DNA from: Streptomyces sp. LUP30
GTDB taxonomy: Bacteria > Actinomycetota > Actinomycetes > Streptomycetales > Streptomycetaceae
DNA length: 60,025 nucleotides
Assembly (NCBI RefSeq): GCF_001746365.1
Contig: NZ_MJAJ01000053.1
Coordinates: 25,016-85,040 of the forward strand
Direction: 5' to 3'
In this document: piece after piece, positions 17,230 through 25,493 of the stretch
Position numbering within the stretch: the stretch's first letter is position 1
How the letters are laid out: every line of letters begins with the position of its first letter
The notes under the pieces: generated by a model
Database searches by the model: none
Told to the model about the DNA's origin: nothing
What the model saw: the letters and a program-made list of their open reading frames with translations, nothing else
Made by a program: the position numbers and the translations under genes

Positions 17230-18173
17230 GACAGCACCCTCCGTTCGATGAGACGGACCGCGCTGTCGGAGATCAGACCGAAGACGCCGTAGATGAGGAG
17301 GCCGACCAGGATGACGTCCGACTGGCCGTAGTTCTGGGCCTGGAACATCATGTAGCCGAGCCCGCTGGTGGCGTTGATCTGCTCCAGGACGACCAGGCCG
17401 AGCCAGGATCCGGTGACGCCGAGCCGGAGACCCACGAAGAATCCGGGCAGAGCTCCGGGGATCACGACCTGCCGGACGAAGCGGACCTTCGACAGGCCCT
17501 GCACCTCGGCGAGTTCGACGAACCGGTGGTCGATGCCGGACAGCGCGGCATGCGTGTTGAGGTAGATCGGAATGTAGACGACGATGGCGATGATCGCGAT
17601 CTTGAAGGCCTCGCCGATGCCCAGCCAGAGGATGAACAACGGGATCAGTCCCAGGGTCGGGATGGCCCGGTTGAGCTGCACCGTCCCGTCGATCAGCGCC
17701 TCGCCGGTCCGGGTCAGCCCCGAGACCAGCGCGAGCGTCACCCCGGCGATGAGGCCGATCGCGAAGCCGTATCCGGCGCGCTCCAGCGAGGTGAGGACGT
17801 CGGTGGTCAGCGTCCCGTCCGTCCACAGGTGGACGCCGGTCTCCAGCACCGTCCAGGGCGCGGGAATCGCCCCGGTGTCCAGTCGCCCGGCCGCCGAGGC
17901 GACGGCCCACAGGGCGATCAGGAGCAGCGGTCCGGCGAGCCGGGAAGCCGGCCACGGTTTGCCGGGAGCGAGCCCACGGCGTCGGCGGCGACGGCCCCGG
18001 GACCCGCCGCCGGCCCCCGAGGCCGCCACAGCCGCCACGGCGGCGACGGCGGGAGCAGCGGTCACGGCCGTGTCGGTGTCGGCGCCCGGGTCGATGTTCG
18101 GGTCGGTCTTCGGGCCGGTCTTCGTGTGTGCGGCCGGGCTCGTGCCCGTGGCCGTGCTGGCGCTGGTGGTCAT
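17205..18173 (-). CDS. ABC transporter permease (SsuC/TauC-like)
   Basis: Integral membrane subunit of 322 residues of a nitrate/sulfonate-type importer. An unusual N-terminal cytoplasmic tail of about 80 residues (Thr/Ala/Gly-rich then SRGRRRRRR) precedes about six membrane spans starting at LAGPLLLIALWAV. The EAA loop near IPGALPGFFVGLRLGVTGSW contacts the ATPase. The ATG at 18173 follows GGAG and starts 5 nt after the binding-protein stop. The upstream open frame belongs to the binding-protein shadow and is not used. Second gene of the operon. Confidence 0.92.
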   Translation of the reverse strand: MTTSASTATGTSPAAHTKTGPKTDPNIDPGADTDTAVTAAPAVAAVAAVAASGAGGGSRGRRRRRRGLAPGKPWPASRLAGPLLLIALWAVASAAGRLDTGAIPAPWTVLETGVHLWTDGTLTTDVLTSLERAGYGFAIGLIAGVTLALVSGLTRTGEALIDGTVQLNRAIPTLGLIPLFILWLGIGEAFKIAIIAIVVYIPIYLNTHAALSGIDHRFVELAEVQGLSKVRFVRQVVIPGALPGFFVGLRLGVTGSWLGLVVLEQINATSGLGYMMFQAQNYGQSDVILVGLLIYGVFGLISDSAVRLIERRVLSWRRTLSN

Positions 18174-18178
18174 GGCGG

Positions 18179-19246
18179 TCAACTCCGGTACTCGGCTGCC
18201 ACGGACTTGGCGGCGATGCCCTCGAAGCGGTGGTCGAAGAGCGAGGCGACGTCGAACTCCTTCACGAAGCCGCCCTTCGCGAGGAGGTCCGCGGTCTCCT
18301 GCTCCCACTTGATGGCCTCGTCCCAACTCGGCGGGAACAACGGCTTGTTGGCGAGTGCGGTGATCGACTTGGCCTGGTCGAGGGTCAGGTTCTGCGTCTT
18401 GACGAAGAACTCCTCGTTCCAGACGTCCGGGTTCTCGTAGCTCCACACCAGGCCCTGCGCCCACTGCGGGATGAACGCGGCGACGGCGGCCGCCTTCGCC
18501 TCGTCGTTCAGCACGGACGTCGGCGCCCACAGCAGGCTGAGCAGGTCCACGACGTCCGTGGTGATGACGCGGGCGCCTTTCGGCCCGTACTGCTTGAGAT
18601 AGGCGGGCGACTGGGTGTTGCCGAGCGGGGCGATGTCCACCTGGCCCGACTGGAGGGCGGTGAGGAACTGGTTGCTGGTCAGCGGGACCAGCTTCACGTC
18701 GTCGTACTTCAGGCCGGCCTTCTTCAGCGCCCGCAGCAGGACGACGCCCTGCGCCTGGCCCTGGGAGAACGCCAGCTTCTTTCCGCGGAAGCCGTCGACG
18801 CTCCTGATCTCGCTGCCCGGCTTGGTGGCGAAGACGTAGTTCGGCTTACGTGTGATGTTGATCGCGACGATCTTCGCGTCGAAGCCCTGGTAATGCGCCT
18901 GGATCGGCGGGATGCCCGCATTGTTGGCGACGTCCAGGGACTTCGCGCGGAATGCGTTGATGACATCCGGACCGGCTCCGATGTTCAGCCAGTTCGACAC
19001 CTTGAACGGCAGCTCGGGCAGATGCGCCAGCTTGAGCTGCAGCTCCTGCTGGCCCTGGAACGAGGCGATCTTCAGACTCGTGCCGGCGGGCACCTTGTCG
19101 GCGAGCGGGGCGGTCGAGACGCCCTTGCCGCCGGTGGCGGCACTGCTCTCCGCGCAACCGCTGAGCCCGGCGACCCCGGCGGCGGCGCCGAGCAGGGAGG
19201 TGAGGAAGAGGCGCCGGTCGACACCGGACGTACGGGAAACAGGCAT
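18179..19246 (-). CDS. ABC transporter substrate-binding lipoprotein (SsuA-like)
   Basis: Extracellular solute-binding protein of 355 residues for an aliphatic-sulfonate/nitrate-type importer. A twin-arginine pair (DRRLFL, residues 11-12) precedes a hydrophobic stretch and a lipobox LSGC with Cys31, so it is a lipoprotein that may use the Tat route. The body has the SsuA-type pattern (DVANNAGIPPIQAHYQG; LKYDDVKLVPLTSNQFLTALQSGQVDIAPL). It is the first gene of the leftward organosulfur operon, and a 60-bp hexanucleotide tract sits in its upstream region. Ligand identity is not decidable. Confidence 0.92.
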   Translation of the reverse strand: MPVSRTSGVDRRLFLTSLLGAAAGVAGLSGCAESSAATGGKGVSTAPLADKVPAGTSLKIASFQGQQELQLKLAHLPELPFKVSNWLNIGAGPDVINAFRAKSLDVANNAGIPPIQAHYQGFDAKIVAINITRKPNYVFATKPGSEIRSVDGFRGKKLAFSQGQAQGVVLLRALKKAGLKYDDVKLVPLTSNQFLTALQSGQVDIAPLGNTQSPAYLKQYGPKGARVITTDVVDLLSLLWAPTSVLNDEAKAAAVAAFIPQWAQGLVWSYENPDVWNEEFFVKTQNLTLDQAKSITALANKPLFPPSWDEAIKWEQETADLLAKGGFVKEFDVASLFDHRFEGIAAKSVAAEYRS

Positions 19247-19281
19247 GGGAGAACCCCCAGGGAAACGGAGAGAGCGTGATT

Positions 19282-19341
<60 letters not shown>

Positions 19342-19511
19342 AAGGCACGGCATGGCGGTGCTGGGCGCGACAAGGCACGACAGGATGTGGCAGGGCCCGG
19401 CAGAGGAAAATCACCGGGGGAGGGAATTCACCCGGTCGAAGGCGGGGAGAAGGGCGCGCTCCCGGCGCGCCGGGGCGTCAGCAACAGAAAGTGCGACAGC
19501 TCATGAGAAAG

Positions 19512-19541
19512 ATGTTCCTGTCCGGGTACGAGGCCTGTCAA
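19512..19541 (-). promoter_or_regulatory. Candidate promoter of organosulfur operon
   Basis: On the minus strand a perfect TTGACA (19541-19536) is followed after 18 nt by GAACAT, a poor -10. Position and the perfect -35 favour it; the weak -10 does not. Confidence 0.3.
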
Positions 19542-19545
19542 CATT

Positions 19546-19567
19546 CGGAGTTTCTGAATTAACTCCG
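19546..19567. repeat. Inverted repeat CGGAGTT / AACTCCG at ROK gene end
   Basis: Seven-base perfect arms with an 8-nt AT-rich spacer covering the ROK stop codon. It may be a weak terminator of the ROK gene or an operator for the downstream operon. Confidence 0.4.
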
Positions 19568-20773
19568 CTGAGGTGGGACGTCCGCGGACGAGGTCAGCGG
19601 GTCGCGGTAGAGCACGTCCAGTGCCACCGCCCCGCCCGCCACGGCCAGCACCGAGTCGGGAAAGCTGCTCGGTGAGACGGTGGCCCCGCGCCCCCCTCCC
19701 ACCTCGTCCCGCAGCGCCGCGAGGCAGTCCTCCCGGAACAGCACCCCCACCTCCGTGACCACGACACGCTCCGGGTTGAGCACGTCCAGCAGCAGACCGG
19801 CCGCCCGCCCCACCATCCGTGCCCGCTCCCGCAACAGCCGTGCCGCCACCGGATCACCGGCGTCCGCTGCGGCGACCACCTGCATCGGGTTCGCCCCGTC
19901 GCTCACCCCAGCCTCCCGGGCCCTCCGGCACAACGTCCGCTCGCTCAGCTCCACTTGCAGGCAGCCGACCCGGCCGCAGTCGCACGGCTGCGTGCCCCCG
20001 GCCAACGGCAGATGTGCGATCGAGCCCGCCTGGGAACGCGGCCCGTGGTGCACCTCGTCGTGGGTGGCGAACGCCGCGTCGACCATGTTCCCGACGAACA
20101 GATGCAGCACACTGCGGCTGCCGCGGGCCCGCCCGAACAACCGCTCCGCGTTGACCAACGCCCGCGCGTGCCCGTCCACATGGACCGCAAGCCCGGTGCG
20201 GGCGCTCACCGCCTCGCGCACCGGCACGTCCCGCCAGCCCAGCAGCGGATGCTCGACGACGGTGCCCGAATCCCGGTCCACCCAGCCGCCCACGGCGACC
20301 CCCAGCGACAGGGGACGGCAGCCGGGGGTCTCGCCCAGCAGCGCGCCCAGCCCGTCGGCGGCCCGCGCCAGCACCTCGGACGGTTCGAGACCGCGATGGC
20401 TCAACTCCCGCCGCGCCACCACCCGTCCGCGCAGATCCAGCAGGGAGACGGTCGTGTACGGCACCGCCACGTGCACGCCGCCCACCACGAACCGCGAGTC
20501 GTCCAGGTCCACGGGAACGTGCGGGCGGCCCACCCCGTTGTTGCGCCGGGGCGCGGCCGCCTCCCGGAGCAGTCCGATCCGGGCGAGCCGGGCGCAGTGG
20601 TCGGTGACGGAGGCGGGGGACAGGCCGGTCAGCCGGGCGATGGTGGAGCGCGCCACCGGTCCGTGCTCCAGCACGGACCGCAGGATCACACTGGCGTTGG
20701 TGCGCCGGCGGTCGCTGTCGGCGACCCGGGTGAGAGGGGAGACCAGAGCGGGGGGAGCCGCGGTACGGGGCAT
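19559..20773 (-). CDS. ROK-family transcriptional regulator
   Basis: Repressor-type ROK protein of 404 residues. The N-terminal winged helix (SVILRSVLEHGPVARSTIARLTGLSPASVTDHCARL) is at about residues 27-62, followed by a sugar-kinase-like ROK domain. The ROK zinc motif is visible as CDCGRVGCLQVE. The kinase DGxGxG site is degenerate, consistent with a regulator rather than a sugar kinase. It precedes the organosulfur operon on the same strand with a 312-nt gap, so it may or may not control it; ROK regulators usually respond to sugars. The ligand cannot be inferred. Confidence 0.92.
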   Translation of the reverse strand: MPRTAAPPALVSPLTRVADSDRRRTNASVILRSVLEHGPVARSTIARLTGLSPASVTDHCARLARIGLLREAAAPRRNNGVGRPHVPVDLDDSRFVVGGVHVAVPYTTVSLLDLRGRVVARRELSHRGLEPSEVLARAADGLGALLGETPGCRPLSLGVAVGGWVDRDSGTVVEHPLLGWRDVPVREAVSARTGLAVHVDGHARALVNAERLFGRARGSRSVLHLFVGNMVDAAFATHDEVHHGPRSQAGSIAHLPLAGGTQPCDCGRVGCLQVELSERTLCRRAREAGVSDGANPMQVVAAADAGDPVAARLLRERARMVGRAAGLLLDVLNPERVVVTEVGVLFREDCLAALRDEVGGGRGATVSPSSFPDSVLAVAGGAVALDVLYRDPLTSSADVPPQRS

Positions 20774-21240
20774 GGGGAAGTTCCTCGGGAGTCAGGAGCC
20801 GGTCCGACACTGCGCCGTCTGTGGAGCGCGGCGCGCCGGATGATCGGCTCCGCCCGCCTCACACCGGAGGGCGACAGGCGGCAGTGCCCACTCGTCGCAG
20901 GTCGACATGGCGACGCGACGAGAAGTTCAGAGCCTGGGCCTGGGCAACCATGGCTCGAAGCTAGCAGCGAGGGCCCGTCCTGCCCAGACGTCGACCGACG
21001 GGCGAGACGGCGACTGCGTGTTTGGCGGGACCCTACAGAGGCCGCACGAGGCGCCCGCGTAGCCCGCACCACCTCACCTCAGTGACCGGCGTCACCCCGT
21101 ACCGGGTGTAACGCCCATGCTTTGTCCGAAGCCCACCAAGTCCCCGATCGCCCGTTTGTCGATCGCTGACGGTGATCGCGTGCACGCCCCTGGGATAGCG
21201 TCGCCGTGTCCCCGATCCGTACGACCTCCGCGGAGTCCCC
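20774..21240. other. 467-bp non-coding region between ROK gene and bioY
   Basis: No convincing gene; small open frames here are shadows without ribosome sites. It holds the divergent promoter region of the ROK gene and bioY. TAGCGT at 21196-21201 is a plausible bioY -10. An imperfect palindrome lies near 21091-21112 (GTCACCCC...GGGTGTAAC). Confidence 0.6.
21196..21201 (+). promoter_or_regulatory. Candidate -10 of bioY (TAGCGT)
   Basis: Fits TANNNT and lies about 40 nt before the bioY ATG. A poor -35-like GTGATC is 18 nt upstream. It would give a leader of about 33 nt containing the GGAG ribosome site. Confidence 0.35.
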
Positions 21241-21846
21241 ATGAGCACGGCCGCCGTCACCCCCGCCCGTCCCGGACAGGTCCTCGCCGACCTGCTTCCG
21301 TTCCCCACGCTCCGCGCGGGCGGGGCCACGACCCGGGTCCGGGACGTCGCGCTCGTGCTCGGCGGCGCCGCGCTGACCGGCCTCGCGGCCCAGATCGCGG
21401 TCCCCGTCCCCGGCACCCCGGTCCCGGTGACCGGTCAGACCTTCGCCGCGCTGCTCGTCGGCACGACCCTCGGCGCCCGCCGCGGGGCCTCCTCGCTCGC
21501 CGTGTACGCGCTGGCCGGACTCGCGGGCGTGCCGTGGTTCGCCGACGGCACCTCGGGCGTCGGCGTCTCCTTCGGATACATCCTCGGCATGATCCTCGCG
21601 ACCGCCGTCGTGGGCGCGCTGGCCCGGCGCGGCGCCGACCGCTCCGTGCTGCGCATGGCGGGCACGATGCTGCTGGGCGAGGCGATCATCTACGCCGTCG
21701 GCGTCCCGTACCTGGCCTACGCGGCCGGCATCTCCGCCTCCGCCGCCGTCGCGGCCGGCCTCACCCCGTTCCTGATCGGTGACGCCCTCAAGGCGGCTCT
21801 GGCGATGGGCCTGCTGCCCACCGCGTGGAAGCTCGTCCGGCGATGA
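21241..21846 (+). CDS. bioY: Biotin transporter BioY
   Basis: Membrane substrate-binding (S) component of ECF-type biotin uptake, 201 residues with about six hydrophobic helices. The BioY hallmarks PGTPVPVTGQTFAALLVG and the glycine-rich SLAVYALAGLAGVPWF segment are clear. Neither bioM nor bioN is adjacent, so it works either alone or with an energising module encoded elsewhere. The start follows GGAG with a 5-nt spacer. It is transcribed alone and ends at an exceptionally long hairpin. Confidence 0.95.
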   Translation: MSTAAVTPARPGQVLADLLPFPTLRAGGATTRVRDVALVLGGAALTGLAAQIAVPVPGTPVPVTGQTFAALLVGTTLGARRGASSLAVYALAGLAGVPWFADGTSGVGVSFGYILGMILATAVVGALARRGADRSVLRMAGTMLLGEAIIYAVGVPYLAYAAGISASAAVAAGLTPFLIGDALKAALAMGLLPTAWKLVRR

Positions 21847-21895
21847 CCTGCCGACGCCGCTGACGGTCCGGCTGTGACACCGGCGCCGACCGGGA

Positions 21896-21934
21896 GGAGG
21901 CGTGATCCGACGGCGTCCGTCGGATCACGCCTCC
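21896..21934. terminator. Bidirectional terminator, perfect 18-bp stem
   Basis: Left arm 21896-21913 and right arm 21917-21934 are exact reverse complements with a CGT loop. It lies 50 nt after the bioY stop and ahead of the convergent LPxTG gene end. Confidence 0.85.
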
Positions 21935-21998
21935 GTCATGTCCGTGTGTCGCGCTCCTCCGCCTCGCGGGCCGTCGGTGATCTGTCGTCGGTAATTTG

Positions 21999-22061
21999 TG
22001 ATCGGTGATCGGTGATCGGTGATCGGTGATCGGTGATCGGTGATCGGTGATCGGTCATCGG
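21999..22061. repeat. Tandem 7-bp repeat TGATCGG, eight perfect copies plus one variant
   Basis: Perfect copies run from 21999 to 22054; the ninth (22055-22061) is TCATCGG. Degenerate TGATC and TCGGT pieces precede it from about 21971. It is non-coding, between the convergent bioY and LPxTG genes, about 40 nt past the latter's stop. Confidence 0.92.
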
Positions 22062-22100
22062 CCGGCGGCTGTCCGCCGTCGGCCGTCGGCCGTGTGGGGC

Positions 22101-22823
22101 TCAGCTCGGCCGGACCGTCGGCCGCCGGTGGGACCACCACAGTCCGGCCGCGCCCGCCATGAGCAGCGAGATCCCGGCCCCGCCCAGCGGGAGCACGTCC
22201 CGCCCGACGCCGGTCCTGGGCAGCTCGTCGCCGCCGGGAGCCGCGGGCGTGTTGTCGGTGCCGAGGAGCAGCGGGGTGGCGGGTGCGTTCGGCGACGGGT
22301 TCGTCGTGCCGAACGGCACCGGTCCCTGCTGCCAGAACGTCTTCTTGCCGTCACTCGTCTGGACCGGCAGACAGATCTTCCCGGACTTTCCCAGATCGAA
22401 GGTCGCGCCGACGTCATACGACTTCGACGCGCCGGCCGCGAGATTGTCGACGGGGCAGGAGAAACCGCTGTTGGAACCCGCCGGAAGATCTTTCTTCGCG
22501 ATCGCGTCGCATCCCTGAACGCTTTTGACCGTGAGCCCGTCGAAGCCGACGATCAGAAGCCGTATGTGTCCGCTGTCCTTCGTCCCCTCATTCTTCACCG
22601 TGGCGGTGATCGCCGTCTTCCCGGACTTGTTGTCGACCGAGATCCTCTCCGGCAGCAGCGTCGTCGTCCTCACGCCCGCAGGCGCCTGGTCGACGGACTT
22701 TCCCCCCTTGCCGCTGCCGGGCCCCTGATCGTCCGCCCCGGCAGGGAAGGAAAGGATCAACACTGCCGAGAACGATGCCGCGACCAGCGATCCGGCAATG
22801 GTCGTCGCACGACGAGAACTCAT
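22101..22823 (-). CDS. LPxTG-anchored cell-surface protein
   Basis: Exported protein of 240 residues. The signal peptide (SSRRATTIAGSLVAASFSAVLILSFPAGA) is followed by a Gly/Lys-rich linker and one beta-rich domain of about 110 residues containing two cysteines likely to pair. A low-complexity linker, sortase motif LPRTG (about residues 201-205), hydrophobic segment and short basic tail HRRPTVRPS complete the cell-wall sorting signal. The ATG at 22823 is chosen: AAGGGGG precedes it by 6 nt and it begins the signal peptide. It is divergent from a Ser/Thr kinase with 135-155 nt between starts. Function is unknown; the domain resembles conserved extracellular beta-sandwich modules of actinobacteria. 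Confidence 0.88.
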   Translation of the reverse strand: MSSRRATTIAGSLVAASFSAVLILSFPAGADDQGPGSGKGGKSVDQAPAGVRTTTLLPERISVDNKSGKTAITATVKNEGTKDSGHIRLLIVGFDGLTVKSVQGCDAIAKKDLPAGSNSGFSCPVDNLAAGASKSYDVGATFDLGKSGKICLPVQTSDGKKTFWQQGPVPFGTTNPSPNAPATPLLLGTDNTPAAPGGDELPRTGVGRDVLPLGGAGISLLMAGAAGLWWSHRRPTVRPS

Positions 22824-22978
22824 GTTCGGCCCCCTTGGCTGCGCCTGAATTCGCAGTACTTGAAGAGGTACCACAAGATTTCTCCGCACTATGCTGGTAC
22901 GGCACTAAGTGTGACTATTGTGTTTCTGAGTCCGGACAATATGGGGGGTGCAGCGGATTGCCGGGTAATTCGGGAAAC

Positions 22979-25348
22979 GTGGGGAATCCGGGGAGTCCGG
23001 GGAATCGGGAAGGTTCGGGGGGCGGCGGGAATTCAGAGAGCGGCGGTTTTCCCGGGTTGCTGGTGACGGGGCGTTATCGGCTGGTCGAGAGCATCGGCCA
23101 GGGGGGAATGGGGCGGGTGTGGCGAGCGGCCGACGAGGTGCTCGACCGGCCGGTCGCGGTGAAGGAGATGCGTATCGACGGCCTGGGCTCGGAGGACACC
23201 CGCACCCGCCGCGAACGCACCCTGCGCGAGGCCCGGGCGACCGCCCGCATCGACCATCCCAACGTGGTGCGCGTCTACGACGTCGTGGACGAGGGCGAAC
23301 GGCTCTGGATCGTCATGGAGTTGGTGGCCGGCCGCTCCCTCGAGCAGATCATGGCCGAGGACGGTCCGCTGGGTCCCCGGGAGACCGCCCGCATCGGCCT
23401 CGGGCTGGTCACGGCGTTGCGCCAGGTCCATGCGAGGGGGGTGTTGCACCGTGACATCAAACCCGGCAACGTCCTGGTGGAGCACGGAGGTTGGAGAACG
23501 GACGACGGGCCGGGAGGTGGCGGCGGCCGGGGCGCGCAGGGGGACGGCGGCCACGGAGAGGGACGTGCGGGCGGCGACCGGCGGGTGGTCCTCACCGACT
23601 TCGGCATCGCCGCGATCCAGGACGCGAAGGCGCTGACCATGGTCGGCATGCTGGTCGGCTCCCCCGACTACATGGCACCCGAACGCATCTCCGGCCGGCT
23701 GCAGGGCCCGCCCTCCGACGTCTGGTCCCTGGGCGCGACGCTGTGCGCCGCACTGGCCGGTCACTCCCCTTTCTCCCGGGACACCACGCTGGCCACCCTG
23801 CACGCCGTCCTCTACGAGGAGCCCCGACTCCCGCCCGGCGCGGGGCCGTTGCACACCGTTCTCGCCGCTCTGCTGCTCAAGGAACCCGCCGCCCGCCCCA
23901 CCCTCACCGCCCTGGAAGCCGTCCTCGCCCCCATAGCCTTCCCGACCCCGACCCCGGCCCCGACCCCGGCCCCGGCCTCGACGGTGACGCAGGAAGCCGC
24001 GCCGCCGTCGACATCGGTGCCGACACCCCCGCCGGAAGGCGCCCACCGTTTCGACCGCCCCGCGAGGCCCGCCGGTCCCATCGTCCCCGACGGTCCCGGG
24101 GCGGCCGAGGAAGCCGGGGACGCGGTACGGGATCGCGGTCCGGCTGCGGTGGGTCCGCCGAGCGCCGGACGGCCGCCGCTGGGGGAACCGCCGGTCCGCA
24201 CGCTTCTCGACGCCCGGAGCGGGCCGGTCCCGCAGGACCCCCGGCGTCCCGCCCCGCCCCGTCCCGAACCCCGGGACTCCGTGCCCGGGCACGTCCGAAC
24301 CCCGGGCCGGCCCGAGCGGTCCGCCCTTTCCGCCGCTCCCGAAGCCCTCGACGTCCCGGCCGCCGGCGCAGGCCTGGCGGCCGCACCCGCTGGGGCCTCC
24401 GAGTCGCGTTCGGAGTCGGGCGCCGAGCCCCCGTCCCTCGGGCCCGTCGGCACGCCGCACCCGAGCCCCGGCGTCTCCCTGACCCGCTCCCGGGCGGTCA
24501 CGGAACGAAGGGCCGCCCCGAGCGGGCCGACCCGGCGGCCGGAGGGAGCGCCCCCGGACCGTGAACTGCCCGACGGTGAACTGCCCGACGGTGAACTGCC
24601 CGGCGGTGAGCTGCCAGGTCCCGCCGTGCCGGCTGCTTCCGGCGACGGCGGCCGACGCCCGCGCACCACCCTCCCGGGGCGAGGGGGCCCGCGGCGGGGA
24701 CGGCGCGCGGGCGCGCTCGCCGCCGTCGTCGGGGCCGTCGTCATCCTCGTCGTCGCCGTCGGCACGGTCGTCGCGATCATGCTGGCGAAGGCTCCCGGTG
24801 CGCACGACGGCAACGGGCGGTCGGCAGGGTCCTCGCCCCGGGCGTCCACGGTCACCGGCCCCGCGACCACCGCCGCCGGCCCCTCCGCGTCCCCCACGGT
24901 CGAGGGGACCTTCAGGCCGCCGAGCCTGCCGCCGGGCGCGCACCAGGAGGCCGGCGGCTTCGCCTGGACGACGCCCAGGGGCTGGCGACGCGATGTGAAG
25001 ACGGGCGCGGAGGTCCACTACACGTCCCCGGACGGCGTCCAGGAACTCGTCGCCAGATCCTCCCTGGCGCGAGGCGATCTGATGGACACCTGGCAGACCT
25101 CCGAGCGGAACGCCCGGCAGGGCCGGGACTACCGCAAGATCCGCCTGGAGGAGACGACGTTCCGAGGGCTGCGGGCGGTCGTCTGGGAGTACACCTTCAC
25201 CCTGAAGGGCACCCCCTGGCACGCCCGGCTCCTCGGCTTCGACGAGAACGGGAAGTCGTACCAGGTCAACACCTGGTACCAGCCCGGGACCGAGGCGGCG
25301 GCCCTGAGGACGTACGAGAAGGTCAAAGCGAGCTTCACGGTGACGTGA
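22979..25348 (+). CDS. Membrane-anchored serine/threonine protein kinase (PknB-like)
   Basis: Hanks-type kinase of about 789 residues. Kinase motifs: GQGGMGRVWRA (P-loop), VAVKEM (Lys about 62), HRDIKPGN, DFG in LTDFGIA, and SPDYMAPE. Between HRDIKPGN and DFG is an unusual glycine-rich insert of about 30 residues (GPGGGGGRGAQGDGGHGEG). A Pro-rich juxtamembrane region of about 280 residues contains DGELP repeats, then one TM helix (LAAVVGAVVILVVAVGTVV, about residue 590) and an external C-terminal domain of about 180 residues. No PASTA repeats. The start is uncertain: GTG 22979, TTG 22958 (GGGGGG upstream) or an ATG at 22775 that would overlap the divergent gene. Confidence 0.92.
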   Translation: MGNPGSPGNREGSGGGGNSESGGFPGLLVTGRYRLVESIGQGGMGRVWRAADEVLDRPVAVKEMRIDGLGSEDTRTRRERTLREARATARIDHPNVVRVYDVVDEGERLWIVMELVAGRSLEQIMAEDGPLGPRETARIGLGLVTALRQVHARGVLHRDIKPGNVLVEHGGWRTDDGPGGGGGRGAQGDGGHGEGRAGGDRRVVLTDFGIAAIQDAKALTMVGMLVGSPDYMAPERISGRLQGPPSDVWSLGATLCAALAGHSPFSRDTTLATLHAVLYEEPRLPPGAGPLHTVLAALLLKEPAARPTLTALEAVLAPIAFPTPTPAPTPAPASTVTQEAAPPSTSVPTPPPEGAHRFDRPARPAGPIVPDGPGAAEEAGDAVRDRGPAAVGPPSAGRPPLGEPPVRTLLDARSGPVPQDPRRPAPPRPEPRDSVPGHVRTPGRPERSALSAAPEALDVPAAGAGLAAAPAGASESRSESGAEPPSLGPVGTPHPSPGVSLTRSRAVTERRAAPSGPTRRPEGAPPDRELPDGELPDGELPGGELPGPAVPAASGDGGRRPRTTLPGRGGPRRGRRAGALAAVVGAVVILVVAVGTVVAIMLAKAPGAHDGNGRSAGSSPRASTVTGPATTAAGPSASPTVEGTFRPPSLPPGAHQEAGGFAWTTPRGWRRDVKTGAEVHYTSPDGVQELVARSSLARGDLMDTWQTSERNARQGRDYRKIRLEETTFRGLRAVVWEYTFTLKGTPWHARLLGFDENGKSYQVNTWYQPGTEAAALRTYEKVKASFTVT
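24564..24620 (+). repeat. In-frame 15-bp repeat encoding ELPDG/ELPGG units
   Basis: Four tandem near-identical units encode ELPDG, ELPDG, ELPGG and ELPG in the juxtamembrane linker of the kinase. It is a coding minisatellite that could vary in copy number between strains. Confidence 0.7.
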
Positions 25349-25403
25349 TCCGTCGCCGAAGGCGGCAGTAACGGGCCGAAGGCGGCAGAACAGGCGAGAG
25401 AAG

Positions 25404-25443
25404 AGAGGGGAAGAGGCCCGCCGCAGCGGACCTCTTCCCCTCT
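25404..25443. terminator. Bidirectional hairpin terminator
   Basis: Thirteen-base perfect arms AGAGGGGAAGAGG / CCTCTTCCCCTCT around a 14-nt loop that itself contains CCGC/GCGG. It lies between the kinase (plus) and the permease (minus). Confidence 0.75.
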
Positions 25444-25493
25444 GTTCACCCGAGCCCCGGACCCCGAGCCCGAGCCCGGACCCGGACGGGAAC

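Noticed and set aside
21080..21115. Palindromic operator before bioY
   Set aside because: The symmetry of GTCACCCC...GGGTGTAAC is imperfect and off-centre; too weak to call a biotin-regulator site.
21999..22061. CRISPR-like array
   Set aside because: The 7-bp units are directly adjacent with no spacers, and there are no cas genes.
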